The translations under genes were made by a program, and so were the position numbers. The notes under the pieces were generated by a model. That model was not told where the DNA came from and did no database searches. It was given only the letters and a program-made list of their open reading frames with translations. From IMG/VR virus record IMGVR_UViG_3300046691_000092, positions 1 to 64,000 of that record: a DNA stretch of 64,000 nucleotides; one strand, written 5' to 3'. Positions 13,332-22,307 of this stretch are shown piece by piece (position 1 is the stretch's first letter; each line of letters starts with the position of its first letter). The DNA comes from a virus.

Positions 13332-15811
13332 GCCGCGTATCCCTGTGCAATCATGAAAGCCTGTGCCGAAAGGTCCGGGCTTTCTTTCATTTCGCGCTTG
13401 ATCCAGATCGTCGGGCGGACCGCGCCTTCGGCCATGATCAGAACCGGCGAGCGACCCCATTCCATGAAGCCGAGCGATTCAAGCGCCATCTTCCGGCGCG
13501 TGCGGTTCGTGCGGAGCCGCTTTTGCTCTTCCAGCTTGGTCAGGGCGACGGATGACAGCCAGCCGCCCCGGAAGCCCTCGCGGCCCTCGCTGATCGCTTC
13601 CATGACTTCTTGTTCGTAGTTGCCCATAGACGCGCCGATTGCTTCACGCGTGCTTGACGTGTCAGGGGCGCGAGCCCGCGCCGCGCCGGTGCCGATCGGG
13701 TTGAACTCCGGGTTCAGTTCACGGGTTTGAAGGTAATGCGTCATGTGAGCAAAGCCGCCGTTGCGAAGCCAGTCCCACAGTTCCGGGAAGTACCCGACCG
13801 GAAAGTCACGGTGCACGTCGTCGGCGGACTGTTGGGCGGTGAAGAACGGCGCATAGCGGCGCGTCCCGGCATCGATCGGAAGGGAATTCTTGAAGTTTGA
13901 AAGAATGATCCAATTCGACTTGTTCGGACGCATAGCTTTCTTGCCGCCCTTGGCCTGCATTTCAACAATGTCCGACGTGACCCACGTTTTCAGATTGTTT
14001 TCGACTTCATACCGGCCTTCAAGGGTCAGTTCTTCGACAATGATCAGGATGCGATTTTCAAGCCAGTCGTTGAACTTGTTCGCGATGTCGTCACTGAAAG
14101 GCTCGTGGACATATTTCGGACCGACCGCCATTTTCAACATTGCGCCGATCATGGATTTACCGTTGCCTTGCGCGCCCTGAATGAACGGTGCCCATTGGAA
14201 CTTTACGCCGGGGTTCTGAACTACCGCCGCGAGATAGGTCCAGATGATTTCACGATCGCGGGCGTCCGGGAACAGCTTTTCGAAGTGGTGCAGCATCGGC
14301 GACACGTCGCCCGGTACGGACCGAACAATCGGGTCGGGCATGTAAACGTTGACCATGCGATTTTCGATGTGACCGAACGGCAATTGCGGCTCAAACATTG
14401 TCGTTTCGACCTTCGGGAACTGATAGGCGCGGTTCTCGGTGAAGGCTTCAAACGCGTTCTTCGTCGGGCCGGTCATGTCGGCGGACATAATGAACGTGTG
14501 TCCGCCATACATGGACTTGAAGACTTCGGGTTTCATGAGCGTCCCCGACGGCGTCAACATTTGGTGAAGGCTGGCGACGTACACGCACCCTTTGAACTTT
14601 TCAATCTGATCTTGGATCAGCATTAGTTCTTGCGGCGTGCCGAGCAATTCCCCGTCAACCGCGACGCCCTGCATTCCGACGGGTAACGCGCCGGTGCCGG
14701 GAAGGCCGGGAAGCCCCGTGCCCGGTAGCGCCATTCCAGCCGGGGCGGCGGTGACGCGCGGTTCTTTCACCACGTTGTAGAACGACGACGAACCCTTCAG
14801 CGCCTTGCCGATTGTGATCGACCGATACGAATCGCGAAGCCACTTGTCGCGCTTGCCGAGCGCCGACATTCCGAACAGCCGTTCCATGCGCCGCGCGTCG
14901 CGCCCGGTGTAGAACGCCAGATGCGCGAGCAATGCAAGGTCGGCTTCGGACGCGCCGTATTCGTCGGAGTCGGACGGGAAAAACTTCTTCAGCGCTTCGA
15001 CGTCACCGTTCCACAGATCGGAGAACGACGCCTTGTTGCCGAACATCGTTTGCGCACCGCCCCGGCTGGAAAGCATGAGCCGTATCAACGAAGCGTCATC
15101 AGCCGGGCCGGTGTATCCTTCGCACGGACCATCCGGCAATTCTTCGATATGACTTTCAGCAACCGGTGACGCCGGGAAGGCGGCTAGCAACGCCGTGGGC
15201 GCGTAAAACGCACCGTTGAAGGGTTGGGATAGCCCGGACGTCGCCGGAACGCGCCCTAGTGCCCGCTTCTTGGCGTCAGGGTGGTTGATCGTGCCGGGAA
15301 GGCGCAACAGGCGGTCAACGTTCCAACAGTGATCGGCGTTGAACCGGTCGGCAATGCCCCGATTGATCTGTTCGACGGTTGCGACGTCCGTTTGTTCGTT
15401 CAGCCACCATAGCGCTTGCCAACCGTTGCCGCTGTCGATGATCACGGACGGCGCACCGCGCGCAATCAGATCGTCATAGGCGGCTTGCTTGTCCCACACC
15501 GCGACGCCCTTCGGCGGGTCAATGTCGACATGCGCGCAACGAATGCCCACGATATCGGTTTTCTTCGGCTTGTTCTTGCTGAAGCCGGGCGGGACAATAT
15601 TGACCGTCCAGTAAACGTTGCGACCCTTGGCGTTTTCCGCCTGAACCCAATTCGAAGCGGATTGCCAGTCATTCGCGAACCACGCGCCGGATACGGCGTG
15701 CGCCGGGTCGAATGCGTCCGGAGTGATCGCGACAACATGAATTGAGTTAGACGGCGCGAGATAGTCGCGAAGAAACGTTTCAAGCTGACCAGTCACGAAT
15801 ATATCTTTCAT
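13328..15811 (-). CDS. Primase-polymerase / SF3 helicase
   Basis: 827 residues from ATG 15811 (a TTG at 15859 would add 16). The N-terminal archaeo-eukaryotic primase-like domain has HVDIDPP (95-100, metal-binding acidic pair), SVIIDSGNGWQALWW (122-136) and NVDRLLRLPGT (164-174). A Pro/Gly linker near 365-390 (GTGLPGLPGTG) leads to an SF3/D5-type helicase with Walker A GAQGNGKS (about 545-552) and Walker B ILIIVEE. The layout matches primase-polymerase helicases of the NrS-1 type, which both start and unwind DNA. It is the last gene of the minus replication operon and converges on the early genes. Confidence 0.85.
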   Translation of the reverse strand: MKDIFVTGQLETFLRDYLAPSNSIHVVAITPDAFDPAHAVSGAWFANDWQSASNWVQAENAKGRNVYWTVNIVPPGFSKNKPKKTDIVGIRCAHVDIDPPKGVAVWDKQAAYDDLIARGAPSVIIDSGNGWQALWWLNEQTDVATVEQINRGIADRFNADHCWNVDRLLRLPGTINHPDAKKRALGRVPATSGLSQPFNGAFYAPTALLAAFPASPVAESHIEELPDGPCEGYTGPADDASLIRLMLSSRGGAQTMFGNKASFSDLWNGDVEALKKFFPSDSDEYGASEADLALLAHLAFYTGRDARRMERLFGMSALGKRDKWLRDSYRSITIGKALKGSSSFYNVVKEPRVTAAPAGMALPGTGLPGLPGTGALPVGMQGVAVDGELLGTPQELMLIQDQIEKFKGCVYVASLHQMLTPSGTLMKPEVFKSMYGGHTFIMSADMTGPTKNAFEAFTENRAYQFPKVETTMFEPQLPFGHIENRMVNVYMPDPIVRSVPGDVSPMLHHFEKLFPDARDREIIWTYLAAVVQNPGVKFQWAPFIQGAQGNGKSMIGAMLKMAVGPKYVHEPFSDDIANKFNDWLENRILIIVEELTLEGRYEVENNLKTWVTSDIVEMQAKGGKKAMRPNKSNWIILSNFKNSLPIDAGTRRYAPFFTAQQSADDVHRDFPVGYFPELWDWLRNGGFAHMTHYLQTRELNPEFNPIGTGAARARAPDTSSTREAIGASMGNYEQEVMEAISEGREGFRGGWLSSVALTKLEEQKRLRTNRTRRKMALESLGFMEWGRSPVLIMAEGAVRPTIWIKREMKESPDLSAQAFMIAQGYAA

Positions 15812-16292
15812 AGTCCGACGTCGAACATGCAAACCCGGCGATACCGCCAAGGGAAGCAACGTGAGTCAGGCAAGTCATCTGTGCGCGTTCGCGCGTATTC
15901 GAAGGCCGGTTCAGGTCGCGCGGGTTCCAATCGGGCTTTTTCGCTTCGATCATCGTAAAGACGCCGAAGGTTCGCCCGATGTGGTGTGGCTGGACAACGA
16001 CCCGCGTCACGCCGACATAGTCGCCGGATCGCCAGTCTTTCCACCATGACGCCGAATCGTTGCCGAGCCCGTAACGAACAGGGCGTTCGGTTTCGTCCGT
16101 GGGGGTGGTCGCGCCCGCATTGTTGCGCCACAGTGCGCCATGCCCGACGGCGGCAAGACGAAGTTCCGAGCCGACCCGCGATTCGGAACCCTGTTCGTTC
16201 TTTCGGACGTCGGGCGGTGTGAGATTGGCGCACCAATCCGCAACCGCTTCGGCGGGTATTTGCCACTTTGCCGCCCATTCATGGAACATCAT
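15780..16292 (-). CDS. VRR-NUC-type endonuclease
   Basis: 170 residues with the PD-(D/E)xK order of VRR-NUC proteins: GALWRNNAG, then WRSGDYVGV, then TMIEAKKPD (catalytic E-x-K), then RERAQMTCLTHV and a Gly-rich strand (SLGGIAGFAC). Such proteins cut structured DNA such as Holliday junctions or flaps. It overlaps the primase start by 32 nt and sits between helicase and primase, consistent with a job in replication or recombination intermediates. Confidence 0.7.
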   Translation of the reverse strand: MMFHEWAAKWQIPAEAVADWCANLTPPDVRKNEQGSESRVGSELRLAAVGHGALWRNNAGATTPTDETERPVRYGLGNDSASWWKDWRSGDYVGVTRVVVQPHHIGRTFGVFTMIEAKKPDWNPRDLNRPSNTRERAQMTCLTHVASLGGIAGFACSTSDYERYIRDWSA

Positions 16293-16296
16293 GCGG

Positions 16297-16476
16297 TCAG
16301 ATACCCGCGACGTATGCGGTCAGGAGCGAAAGAACACCAAAGACGGCGAACATGTAAAGACGAAGGACGGCAGCAAGAACGCCAAGACAGGTACGCCGGA
16401 AAGCGCCGATCAGCGACGCGAAAGAGATAACGGCGAAAAGGATTGTCAGCGCATAGCCGATAACGTGGACTAGCAT
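16297..16476 (-). CDS. Small membrane protein, 59 aa
   Basis: Two hydrophobic segments (VIGYALTILFAVISFASLIG and VLRLYMFAVFGVLSLLTAYV) indicate a two-span inner-membrane protein. ATG 16476 is favoured: GGAG lies 13 nt upstream, whereas the TTG at 16488 is too close to it. Role among replication genes unknown; membrane anchoring is one possibility. Confidence 0.65.
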   Translation of the reverse strand: MLVHVIGYALTILFAVISFASLIGAFRRTCLGVLAAVLRLYMFAVFGVLSLLTAYVAGI

Positions 16477-16513
16477 GATGGGGAACAAGCTCCGTTGTTA
16501 AGCGTTGGATACG

Positions 16514-18226
16514 TCAAGCGGCGACAGGTGTCAACCGCCGTTGCATGTGTTCACGCACCTTCGTTTCAAGCGCGTCGACTTCGGGCCGGGAATCGATCGA
16601 TTGCGCCGACATGACGTCAACCCCGAATGTCAGGAAGAACCGCCGATACAGTTCCGAATCACTTTCACGGTGAACGTCGCGCCCGACACCCGCCCAAAGC
16701 TTTATCGCTTCGGCAAGTTTCCCGTGTGATTCGAGTAGTTCCCGACGGCGCTTCTTGATCGAATTGACCACGACTTCAGACGCGCCGAGTGGGACGGCGG
16801 CGGGTACATCGTGAAGCTTGCGAATCTGACCGTGAAGCCGGGCCATCAGTTCGTCAGAGAATTCCACAAGATCGCCGTCGACCATGTCAGGCAGTGACCG
16901 ACCGACCGGTTCCGGCTTGTGTCCGCAATGACTGCATTTCGTCAGGTTGCGGGGGTAGGGGTTTTTGCACCCCTTGCAGTTCGTCAGCGGAATTTCGTCA
17001 TCTTTTTCCCGCGTCTTCTTGCCCTTTTCTTCGTTCATCAGATACCACTTGCGCGGGCTCGCGGGCATGTGGTGCGTTATCCAGTTGTTGACGTGGTCGA
17101 TGATGACGCCTTTCGGCTTCGGCCCGGCAGCAATCGCAGCGAGTCGGCCTTCTTGCGTGTTCAGGTCAAACCCCGGAGCGTAAACCGGCCTGATCTGTCG
17201 TCCGGCTTGCTGCCTGAACTTGCCGAGCGACATTGTCGGTCGACCCATCGAAACGACGTCCACGCCGGGGATATCAAGCCCTTCATCGAACAGGTCGACG
17301 TTGACAAGCTGAAGCAAGCGCCGTTCGGCGAACTTGTCCATTAACCCCATACGGATGTTGTCGGGCGTCTTGCCGTTAACTGCCGCTGCCGGAACGCCGC
17401 GACGGTTGAATTCCGCCGCTACCTCAATCGCCGTTTCGACGTCGACAACGAAGGTAATCCCGGCAAGCCCCGGCGCATTGTCGAGATAGGTTTGCACGAT
17501 ATCGCCGACGATCTTCGACTCGCGCGACTTGCGCCGGGCGGCGTCAAGCTTGAATTCGCCGGTCGATTCGCTGATATCTTCCGCCGTCATGTGGATTGAC
17601 GGATTTTCCGCTATGTATCGGTAGTTCGACAGATAGCCTTGTTCGATCATCCAAGCCGGTGACGGTCCTTCAATCATTTCGTGGAACACGCCGCCCTGAA
17701 CCGCCGCGAGTGACCGACGATCACACCGGAGCGGCGTCGCCGTCGCACCAAGGCCAAGCGCGTCCGGAACCTCTGCCGGTATCTTGCCGAACTGATTGTT
17801 TGCAAGGAAGTGGTGTGCTTCGTCGCCGACCCAAAGGCGAATCGATTTGATCCACTGTTCAAGTTCCTTGAAGCGTTGCACGAGCGTTTGAATGGACGCG
17901 ACGCCGACCGGGCTTTGCTGATGCACGAACGACTTGCCGAACTTCTTCACGTGCCGCGCGACGCAAAGTCGATAGGTCGATTCGGACCCGATAACGCGGT
18001 GCACGATTCCGAGCAACGCCAGCGATTCGGACAATTGCGCGACAAGCTCGCCGCGATGCACGGTCAAGCATGTCGGAACGCCCATGTCTTGGATGATTGA
18101 CGCGATCGTGATCGTCTTACCCGATCCGGTCGGCAGCACGGCAAGAACGTTTCGATTCCCGGCATTCCAAGCGTTAAAGATTTTCTGTTTCGTCTCGATT
18201 TGGTAGGATCGAAGATTGACTGTCAT
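16514..18226 (-). CDS. SF2 DEAH-box helicase with zinc ribbon
   Basis: 570 residues. RYSQ-like start (NLRSYQIETKQKIF), Walker A LPTGSGKT (31-38), DEAH (135-138), motif III GATATP (160-165), and a C-terminal helicase domain with VNVDLFDEGLDIPGVD and QQAGRQIRPV. A four-Cys zinc ribbon (CKGC, then CSHCGH, about 418-437) follows, as in many phage UvsW/RadD-like helicases. Likely role: branched-DNA remodelling in phage replication or repair. TAATG-coupled to the small membrane gene upstream. Confidence 0.9.
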   Translation of the reverse strand: MTVNLRSYQIETKQKIFNAWNAGNRNVLAVLPTGSGKTITIASIIQDMGVPTCLTVHRGELVAQLSESLALLGIVHRVIGSESTYRLCVARHVKKFGKSFVHQQSPVGVASIQTLVQRFKELEQWIKSIRLWVGDEAHHFLANNQFGKIPAEVPDALGLGATATPLRCDRRSLAAVQGGVFHEMIEGPSPAWMIEQGYLSNYRYIAENPSIHMTAEDISESTGEFKLDAARRKSRESKIVGDIVQTYLDNAPGLAGITFVVDVETAIEVAAEFNRRGVPAAAVNGKTPDNIRMGLMDKFAERRLLQLVNVDLFDEGLDIPGVDVVSMGRPTMSLGKFRQQAGRQIRPVYAPGFDLNTQEGRLAAIAAGPKPKGVIIDHVNNWITHHMPASPRKWYLMNEEKGKKTREKDDEIPLTNCKGCKNPYPRNLTKCSHCGHKPEPVGRSLPDMVDGDLVEFSDELMARLHGQIRKLHDVPAAVPLGASEVVVNSIKKRRRELLESHGKLAEAIKLWAGVGRDVHRESDSELYRRFFLTFGVDVMSAQSIDSRPEVDALETKVREHMQRRLTPVAA

Positions 18227-18387
18227 TATTTACAGATCGCCTTGAAGATCAGGAATTGCGCATACGAAAACAGCGACGCGAACCACCATGTCGGGGTGTC
18301 AAGCGGGAAGTCCCACATGTAGCGCGCCGCGAAATAAGTCGCGGCGCAAATGGCGGACGCGACGACAAACCTTCCGATTGCTTCCAT
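18226..18387 (-). CDS. Small membrane protein, 53 aa
   Basis: Starts 2 nt after the exonuclease stop. Two hydrophobic stretches (VVASAICAATYFAARY and WWFASLFSYAQFLIF). Its stop and the helicase start share one base. Confidence 0.6.
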   Translation of the reverse strand: MEAIGRFVVASAICAATYFAARYMWDFPLDTPTWWFASLFSYAQFLIFKAICK

Positions 18388-18389
18388 GA

Positions 18390-18911
18390 TCAAGCCGCCC
18401 ACGCCGCGCATACGATTCGCGCTTGGTGTTTCGCGTCGTCCAACGCGTAATGTTCGACGCCCTTGAACGGAATGGACTTGTCGTCAAAGCCGGTCCAACG
18501 AATCACCGTGCGCACACAAAGCGGTTGCCGATGGGTCCACGGGACCGGCTGACCGACCATTTGATACGCGCGTTCCGTCAGCGCACAATCGAACGCGGGC
18601 GGCTTGGCAAAGATGTTCTTGGATTCCGCAACCCGGCACCATTTGCCGAATTCTTCCAACGCGTCAGCAAGCGGTTTCTGATCAGCCTTCAGGTATTTCC
18701 GCGCTTCGTCGCGCTCCGGATCGGCCCACCATTTAATAGTGTCCGCATCCGTGGTCATCCCCTGCAAAATAGACGATAGCGGGTCGATATTGACATAGAA
18801 TTCATCGTAAAACGTGCCGCTTTTCAGATCGAAACGCACCGCGCCAATAGATAGCACGACCGCGCCGACCGACGTTCCGAGTGTTTCAATATCAAGGCTG
18901 ATATCCGACAT
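18390..18911 (-). CDS. DEDD-type 3'-5' exonuclease (Rv2179c-like)
   Basis: 173 residues beginning SDISLDIETLGT, which supplies the first acidic pair (DxE). FAKPPAFDCALTERAYQ carries another Asp, and HYALDDAKHQA is the final H-x-x-x-D type motif of the 3'-5' exoribonuclease Rv2179c-like family. GGAG lies 8 nt before ATG 18911. First gene of the minus replication operon; probably trims RNA or DNA ends. Confidence 0.8.
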   Translation of the reverse strand: MSDISLDIETLGTSVGAVVLSIGAVRFDLKSGTFYDEFYVNIDPLSSILQGMTTDADTIKWWADPERDEARKYLKADQKPLADALEEFGKWCRVAESKNIFAKPPAFDCALTERAYQMVGQPVPWTHRQPLCVRTVIRWTGFDDKSIPFKGVEHYALDDAKHQARIVCAAWAA

Positions 18912-18931
18912 GCAATTTTCTCCGGGGTGTG

Positions 18932-18960
18932 TTGACAGGTGGCTTCAATGCGACTAAACC
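18932..18960 (+). promoter_or_regulatory. Plus-strand promoter of the replication operon
   Basis: TTGACA, 17 bp, TAAACC. A TTGACA on the opposite strand at 18968-18973 faces the exonuclease gene, so this gap may hold divergent promoters, although the minus -10 (CATTGA) is poor. Confidence 0.5.
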
Positions 18961-19001
18961 CCGTCCTTGTCAACAGGCAACAAACGGAGATATTGCCAAT
19001 C

Positions 19002-19676
19002 ATGACCACCCGCAAATTTACGGTTACGTTCGACGTTTCCGACTCGGAATTCGAAAACTTCATGGTTCGCCTTGGTGGCGGTGCCGTGCTGAACAAGGAA
19101 ATTCCGCGCAATACGACGGTCACTTCTGAGGAAGTCGGCGACGGCGACGAAGGTGAAGCGATCACCGGCACTACCGACAAGTTCGGCGTGACATGGGACG
19201 CCCGTTATCATAGCACCACGAAGAACACGAACAAGGATGGCTCTTGGAAGCGTGTCAAGGGTCTTTCCGACGCCGCCAAGGCTGAAGCCGACGTCTATGA
19301 AGCTGCACAGAAGGCCGCTGCCGTCACTGTTGCCGCTCCTGTGGTTCCCCTCACACTTCCGGTTGCCGAGACTGCCCCGGTCGTCGCTGAAACCGTCGCC
19401 GCCCCGGTCGTCGGCCTTCCCACCGGCCTTCCGACAGGTGCCGCCCCGATCGGCCTTCCGATGCCCGTCGCACCGGTAACACCGCCGCCTGTCACGTACG
19501 AAGAAGTCGTCGCCAAGTATCAGGCCGTTGCCGCCGTCAACCCCGGTGCCGTCGCCGACTATGTGGCGCTGTATGCATCCGTCGGTATCACCGACCCGAA
19601 CGCCCTTCAGACTGACGAAACGCTTCGCCGCAAGCTGTTCGACAAGCTGACCGAACTGACCCCGGTCGCCGCCTAA
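19002..19676 (+). CDS. Hypothetical protein with GLP-rich linker, 224 aa
   Basis: CGGAG lies 12 nt before ATG 19002. Residues 1-90 are a beta-rich folded unit (RKFTVTFDVSDSEFENFMVR); 100-165 is an Ala/Val/Pro linker with GLPTGLPTGAAPIGLPMP; the end is a compact helical domain (YEEVVAKYQAVAAVNPGAVA). First gene of the plus replication operon, suggesting an accessory to the DUF2800/DUF2815 pair. Family not recognised. Confidence 0.6.
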   Translation: MTTRKFTVTFDVSDSEFENFMVRLGGGAVLNKEIPRNTTVTSEEVGDGDEGEAITGTTDKFGVTWDARYHSTTKNTNKDGSWKRVKGLSDAAKAEADVYEAAQKAAAVTVAAPVVPLTLPVAETAPVVAETVAAPVVGLPTGLPTGAAPIGLPMPVAPVTPPPVTYEEVVAKYQAVAAVNPGAVADYVALYASVGITDPNALQTDETLRRKLFDKLTELTPVAA

Positions 19677-19683
19677 ACTGCCG

Positions 19684-19702
19684 GGCGGGTGAATAGCCCG
19701 CC
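19684..19702 (+). other. Hairpin between gene and tRNA
   Basis: GGCGGG and CCCGCC enclose a 7-nt loop just after the preceding stop. It may protect the mRNA end or help tRNA processing. No T run. Confidence 0.45.
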
Positions 19703-19708
19703 TAACGT

Positions 19709-19783
19709 TGGGGAATAGCCAAGCGGTAAGGCTACGGTTTTTGGTGCCGTCATTCCTTGGTTCGAATCCAAGTTCCCCAACCA
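19709..19783 (+). tRNA. tRNA-Gln (TTG anticodon)
   Basis: Full cloverleaf of 75 nt: acceptor TGGGGAA/TTCCCCA, D arm GCC...GGC, anticodon stem ACGGT/GCCGT with loop TTTTGGT (anticodon TTG, reads CAA), T arm CTTGG TTCGAAT CCAAG, discriminator A and encoded CCA. It lies within the replication operon and probably has to be cut out of that transcript. Confidence 0.95.
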
Positions 19784-19804
19784 CATTCTTTCCCGGAGAT
19801 ACCT

Positions 19805-20896
19805 TTGGCCTACAATCTTCGACCGTCAGCGTCCGGGATATGGACGAAGTGCGCGGCAAACCCGCGAATATCAGCGAACGTCAAGCGCGAGCCCGTGACG
19901 TCGGACGCGGCCCGTGAAGGCACTTGCGCGGCATGGGTTGCCGAATGCGTCCTGAAGGGTCAGTTCGCCACGTGCGCCGATATGCTTAACCATGTCCACC
20001 CGAACGGATGGGTCGTTGACGATTTCATGACCTATTACATTCAAGGGTACGTCGACAAAGTCCGGTCGCGCGGCGGCACGATCAACGCTGAAATGTTCGT
20101 TCGTCTGTCGGACACGATCGCCGGAACATATGATTCATCCGTTGTGTCGTCTGATGCGGAAACGCTGTTCGGCGACGACCTGAAATATGGCTTCGGTATT
20201 GTGGACGTCTATGAATGCACGCAACTTATCATTTATCTTTACGGCGAATATTTGCGACTCGGTCGCCCGGCTTCGATCAAGCGCGCCACGTTGGGCATTT
20301 ATCAGCCGCGCGCCTATCATCCGGAAGGCATTCACCGGACATGGACGATCAGTATTCAGGAGCTATATGAACGCGCCTTGGCGATCGTTCAGGCCGGGGC
20401 GAAGTGTCAAGAACCGGACGCCGTAGCGACGCCGGGCGGACACTGTACCTATTGCAAAGGCGCGCTGGAATGCGCTTCGTCGGCGTGGACGCTTTACAAG
20501 GGCTTCGAAGTCATCGAACGCAGCGAACAGGGTGAAATGTCGGCGGAAGAACTCGCGAACGAAGCGAACTTCTTGAAGCTCATGGACACCATGTTGAAGG
20601 GTCGGAAAGCCGCGATCGAAGCGGAGCTTGAAGCCCGTTTGTCGCAAGACGAATACGTTCGCGGTTGGGGTCTTGAAGATCGTACCGGAAACCGCAAATT
20701 TACGGTTGACCCGGTCACGGTGCATCTGTTAACAGGTGTCAACCCTTTCAAACAAGAGGTTATGTCACCCGCCGAACTGGAAAAGGCCGGTGCGAACAAA
20801 AACGTCGTCAAGACAATCACACGCGTCCCGAAGATCGGGACGAAGTTGAAACAAACCACAGATAGAGACTTTGGGAGAATGCTTCGTGAACGTTAA
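19805..20896 (+). CDS. DUF2800 protein, Cas4/RecB-like nuclease
   Basis: 363 residues from TTG 19805 (CGGAG 8 nt upstream; upstream ATGs fall inside the tRNA). The start AYNLRPSASGIWTKC matches the DUF2800 opening, and the later CTYCKGALEC-type cluster fits the Cys set of Cas4-like iron-sulfur nucleases in this family. FGIVDVYE may carry a catalytic Asp. DUF2800 genes accompany phage DNA polymerase and DUF2815 genes, as here, and are thought to process ends during recombination. It overlaps the next gene by 11 nt. Confidence 0.75.
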   Translation: MAYNLRPSASGIWTKCAANPRISANVKREPVTSDAAREGTCAAWVAECVLKGQFATCADMLNHVHPNGWVVDDFMTYYIQGYVDKVRSRGGTINAEMFVRLSDTIAGTYDSSVVSSDAETLFGDDLKYGFGIVDVYECTQLIIYLYGEYLRLGRPASIKRATLGIYQPRAYHPEGIHRTWTISIQELYERALAIVQAGAKCQEPDAVATPGGHCTYCKGALECASSAWTLYKGFEVIERSEQGEMSAEELANEANFLKLMDTMLKGRKAAIEAELEARLSQDEYVRGWGLEDRTGNRKFTVDPVTVHLLTGVNPFKQEVMSPAELEKAGANKNVVKTITRVPKIGTKLKQTTDRDFGRMLRER

Positions 20897-21329
20897 ATCG
20901 TGGATCGAATCCGTCCGTGACGGCAAAGTTTTCACTCATGCGCTTGCCATTGTCGGCCCGCGCGGATCAGGCAAAGGCGTGGCGGTCAAGTTGCTGGAAA
21001 CGGCATTTCCGTTCATACAATCAATCACCGTCAACGCTTCGCATTTCGGCGCAAACGGCCTATTCGACCCGCTCGCAATTGCCGTCACGGAAACCGATCT
21101 TGTGACCGTGGACGAAGTATTTACGAACGGCCAACTTGACGCGGTCAAGAATATCATATCAGAAAGGTTTATCCGGGTTCAGATTCGTGGCAAGGGTGAA
21201 GAAGTTCGCACGCCGAAAGCTAACCTGATCGTGACGGCACAATACTTCCCGGTCGATACCGATCGGCGTTTCATCGTGACGACGCCGATCGAACTTATCG
21301 CTAACCTTATCCCTTTCCTTGCCCGATAA
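20886..21329 (+). CDS. Mini-ATPase resembling an SF3 helicase core
   Basis: 147 residues from GTG 20886 (GGGAG 8 nt upstream). Walker A GPRGSGKG (24-31), Walker B-like LVTVDEV (72-78), then a region with KNIISERFIRVQIRGKGEEV and ANLIVTAQYFPVDTDRRFI that looks like the post-Walker B part of D5/SF3 helicases. It is less than half the usual size and lacks an origin-binding domain. It lies between the DUF2800 nuclease and the ssDNA-binding protein, so it could be a loader or clamp-like accessory. Confidence 0.6.
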   Translation: MNVKSWIESVRDGKVFTHALAIVGPRGSGKGVAVKLLETAFPFIQSITVNASHFGANGLFDPLAIAVTETDLVTVDEVFTNGQLDAVKNIISERFIRVQIRGKGEEVRTPKANLIVTAQYFPVDTDRRFIVTTPIELIANLIPFLAR

Positions 21330-21381
21330 CGCGAGAAACGCGCAAGGTAGCTATTCACTCGCAACAGGAGCATAAACGCGC

Positions 21382-22305
21382 ATGGCGCAAGAATCTATCC
21401 ACCTTCTTTCTCCGCTTGGTCGTCTTGTTCGCGGTTCGATGACGGAACGCCAGACGACCGACTATGACGGCAACCCGTACGAAGACGGCAAGGGTCCGTT
21501 TGAACTCGGTTTTGCCGTTCCGAAGGCTGACCCGAAAGTCGGCGAATTGCTTGTCAAGATTTTCGGTCACGCAAAGGCCGGTTACGCGAGCAAGCCGCAC
21601 ATCGTCCAGAAAATGGAAATCGAGTGGAATTCGGGCTTCAACGCCGGTTCGTTCCGCTTCAAGGTCCGCGACGGCGACAAGCCGAACAAGGAAGGTCGCA
21701 TCAACGAAAACACCATCGGCCATTGGGTGTTTAACCTGTCGTCGTATCTGCCGTTCAAGACGACCTATGTCACGAACTACGGCTTGCCGAAGTTCAAGAA
21801 TGCACAGGGCGTTGATATCGAACCGAACACCGAAATTCCGCCGTCGCTGATCAAGATCGGCGACTATGCACACGTGAACATCGGAACGAAGGTCAACGAC
21901 AAGGAAGACCACACGGCGGGGATGTTCATGAACATCAATGCCGTCATCCTCGCCGCGAACGGTCCGGCCATCACTGGCGGCATTGACCTTAAGACCGCCA
22001 CGAGCGGCATTGAAGGCATGATCGGTCAGCTTCCGCCCGGCGCATCTGTCGCCCCGGTTGCTGCCGCGTCCGGCCTTCCCGCCCAAACGTCGGCACCGGT
22101 ACAGTCCACGGGTTTGCCGGGTCCGGGCGGCGCTGCACCCGTTGCGGGTTCGACCGGCCTTCCGGGTCCGGGCGGTGCGCCGACGGGCGTTCCGGGTGGC
22201 TTGCCGACTGCATCCCCTTCTAACGTCGCCCCGCATGAAACGTTCCTTCAGGGTCCGGGTGGCGGCGCGGCACCGGGTGGCGTTGGTCTTCCGCTTCCGG
22301 CCTGA
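21382..22305 (+). CDS. DUF2815-like ssDNA-binding protein
   Basis: 307 residues. Residues 1-210 fit the DUF2815 fold, an OB-fold-like ssDNA-binding protein found beside DUF2800 and a DNA polymerase (TYVTNYGLPKFKNAQGVDIE, NIGTKVND, AGMFMNINAVILA). The long C-terminal tail is Gly/Pro-rich with repeated TGLPGPGG units, taking the place of the acidic tip seen in bacterial SSB. A strongly expressed replication protein is expected. Confidence 0.75.
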   Translation: MAQESIHLLSPLGRLVRGSMTERQTTDYDGNPYEDGKGPFELGFAVPKADPKVGELLVKIFGHAKAGYASKPHIVQKMEIEWNSGFNAGSFRFKVRDGDKPNKEGRINENTIGHWVFNLSSYLPFKTTYVTNYGLPKFKNAQGVDIEPNTEIPPSLIKIGDYAHVNIGTKVNDKEDHTAGMFMNINAVILAANGPAITGGIDLKTATSGIEGMIGQLPPGASVAPVAAASGLPAQTSAPVQSTGLPGPGGAAPVAGSTGLPGPGGAPTGVPGGLPTASPSNVAPHETFLQGPGGGAAPGGVGLPLPA

Positions 22306-22307
22306 TC

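Noticed and set aside
19757-19804. Upstream ATG of the DUF2800 gene
   Set aside because: It lies inside the tRNA; TTG 19805 has the ribosome site and matches the family N-terminus.
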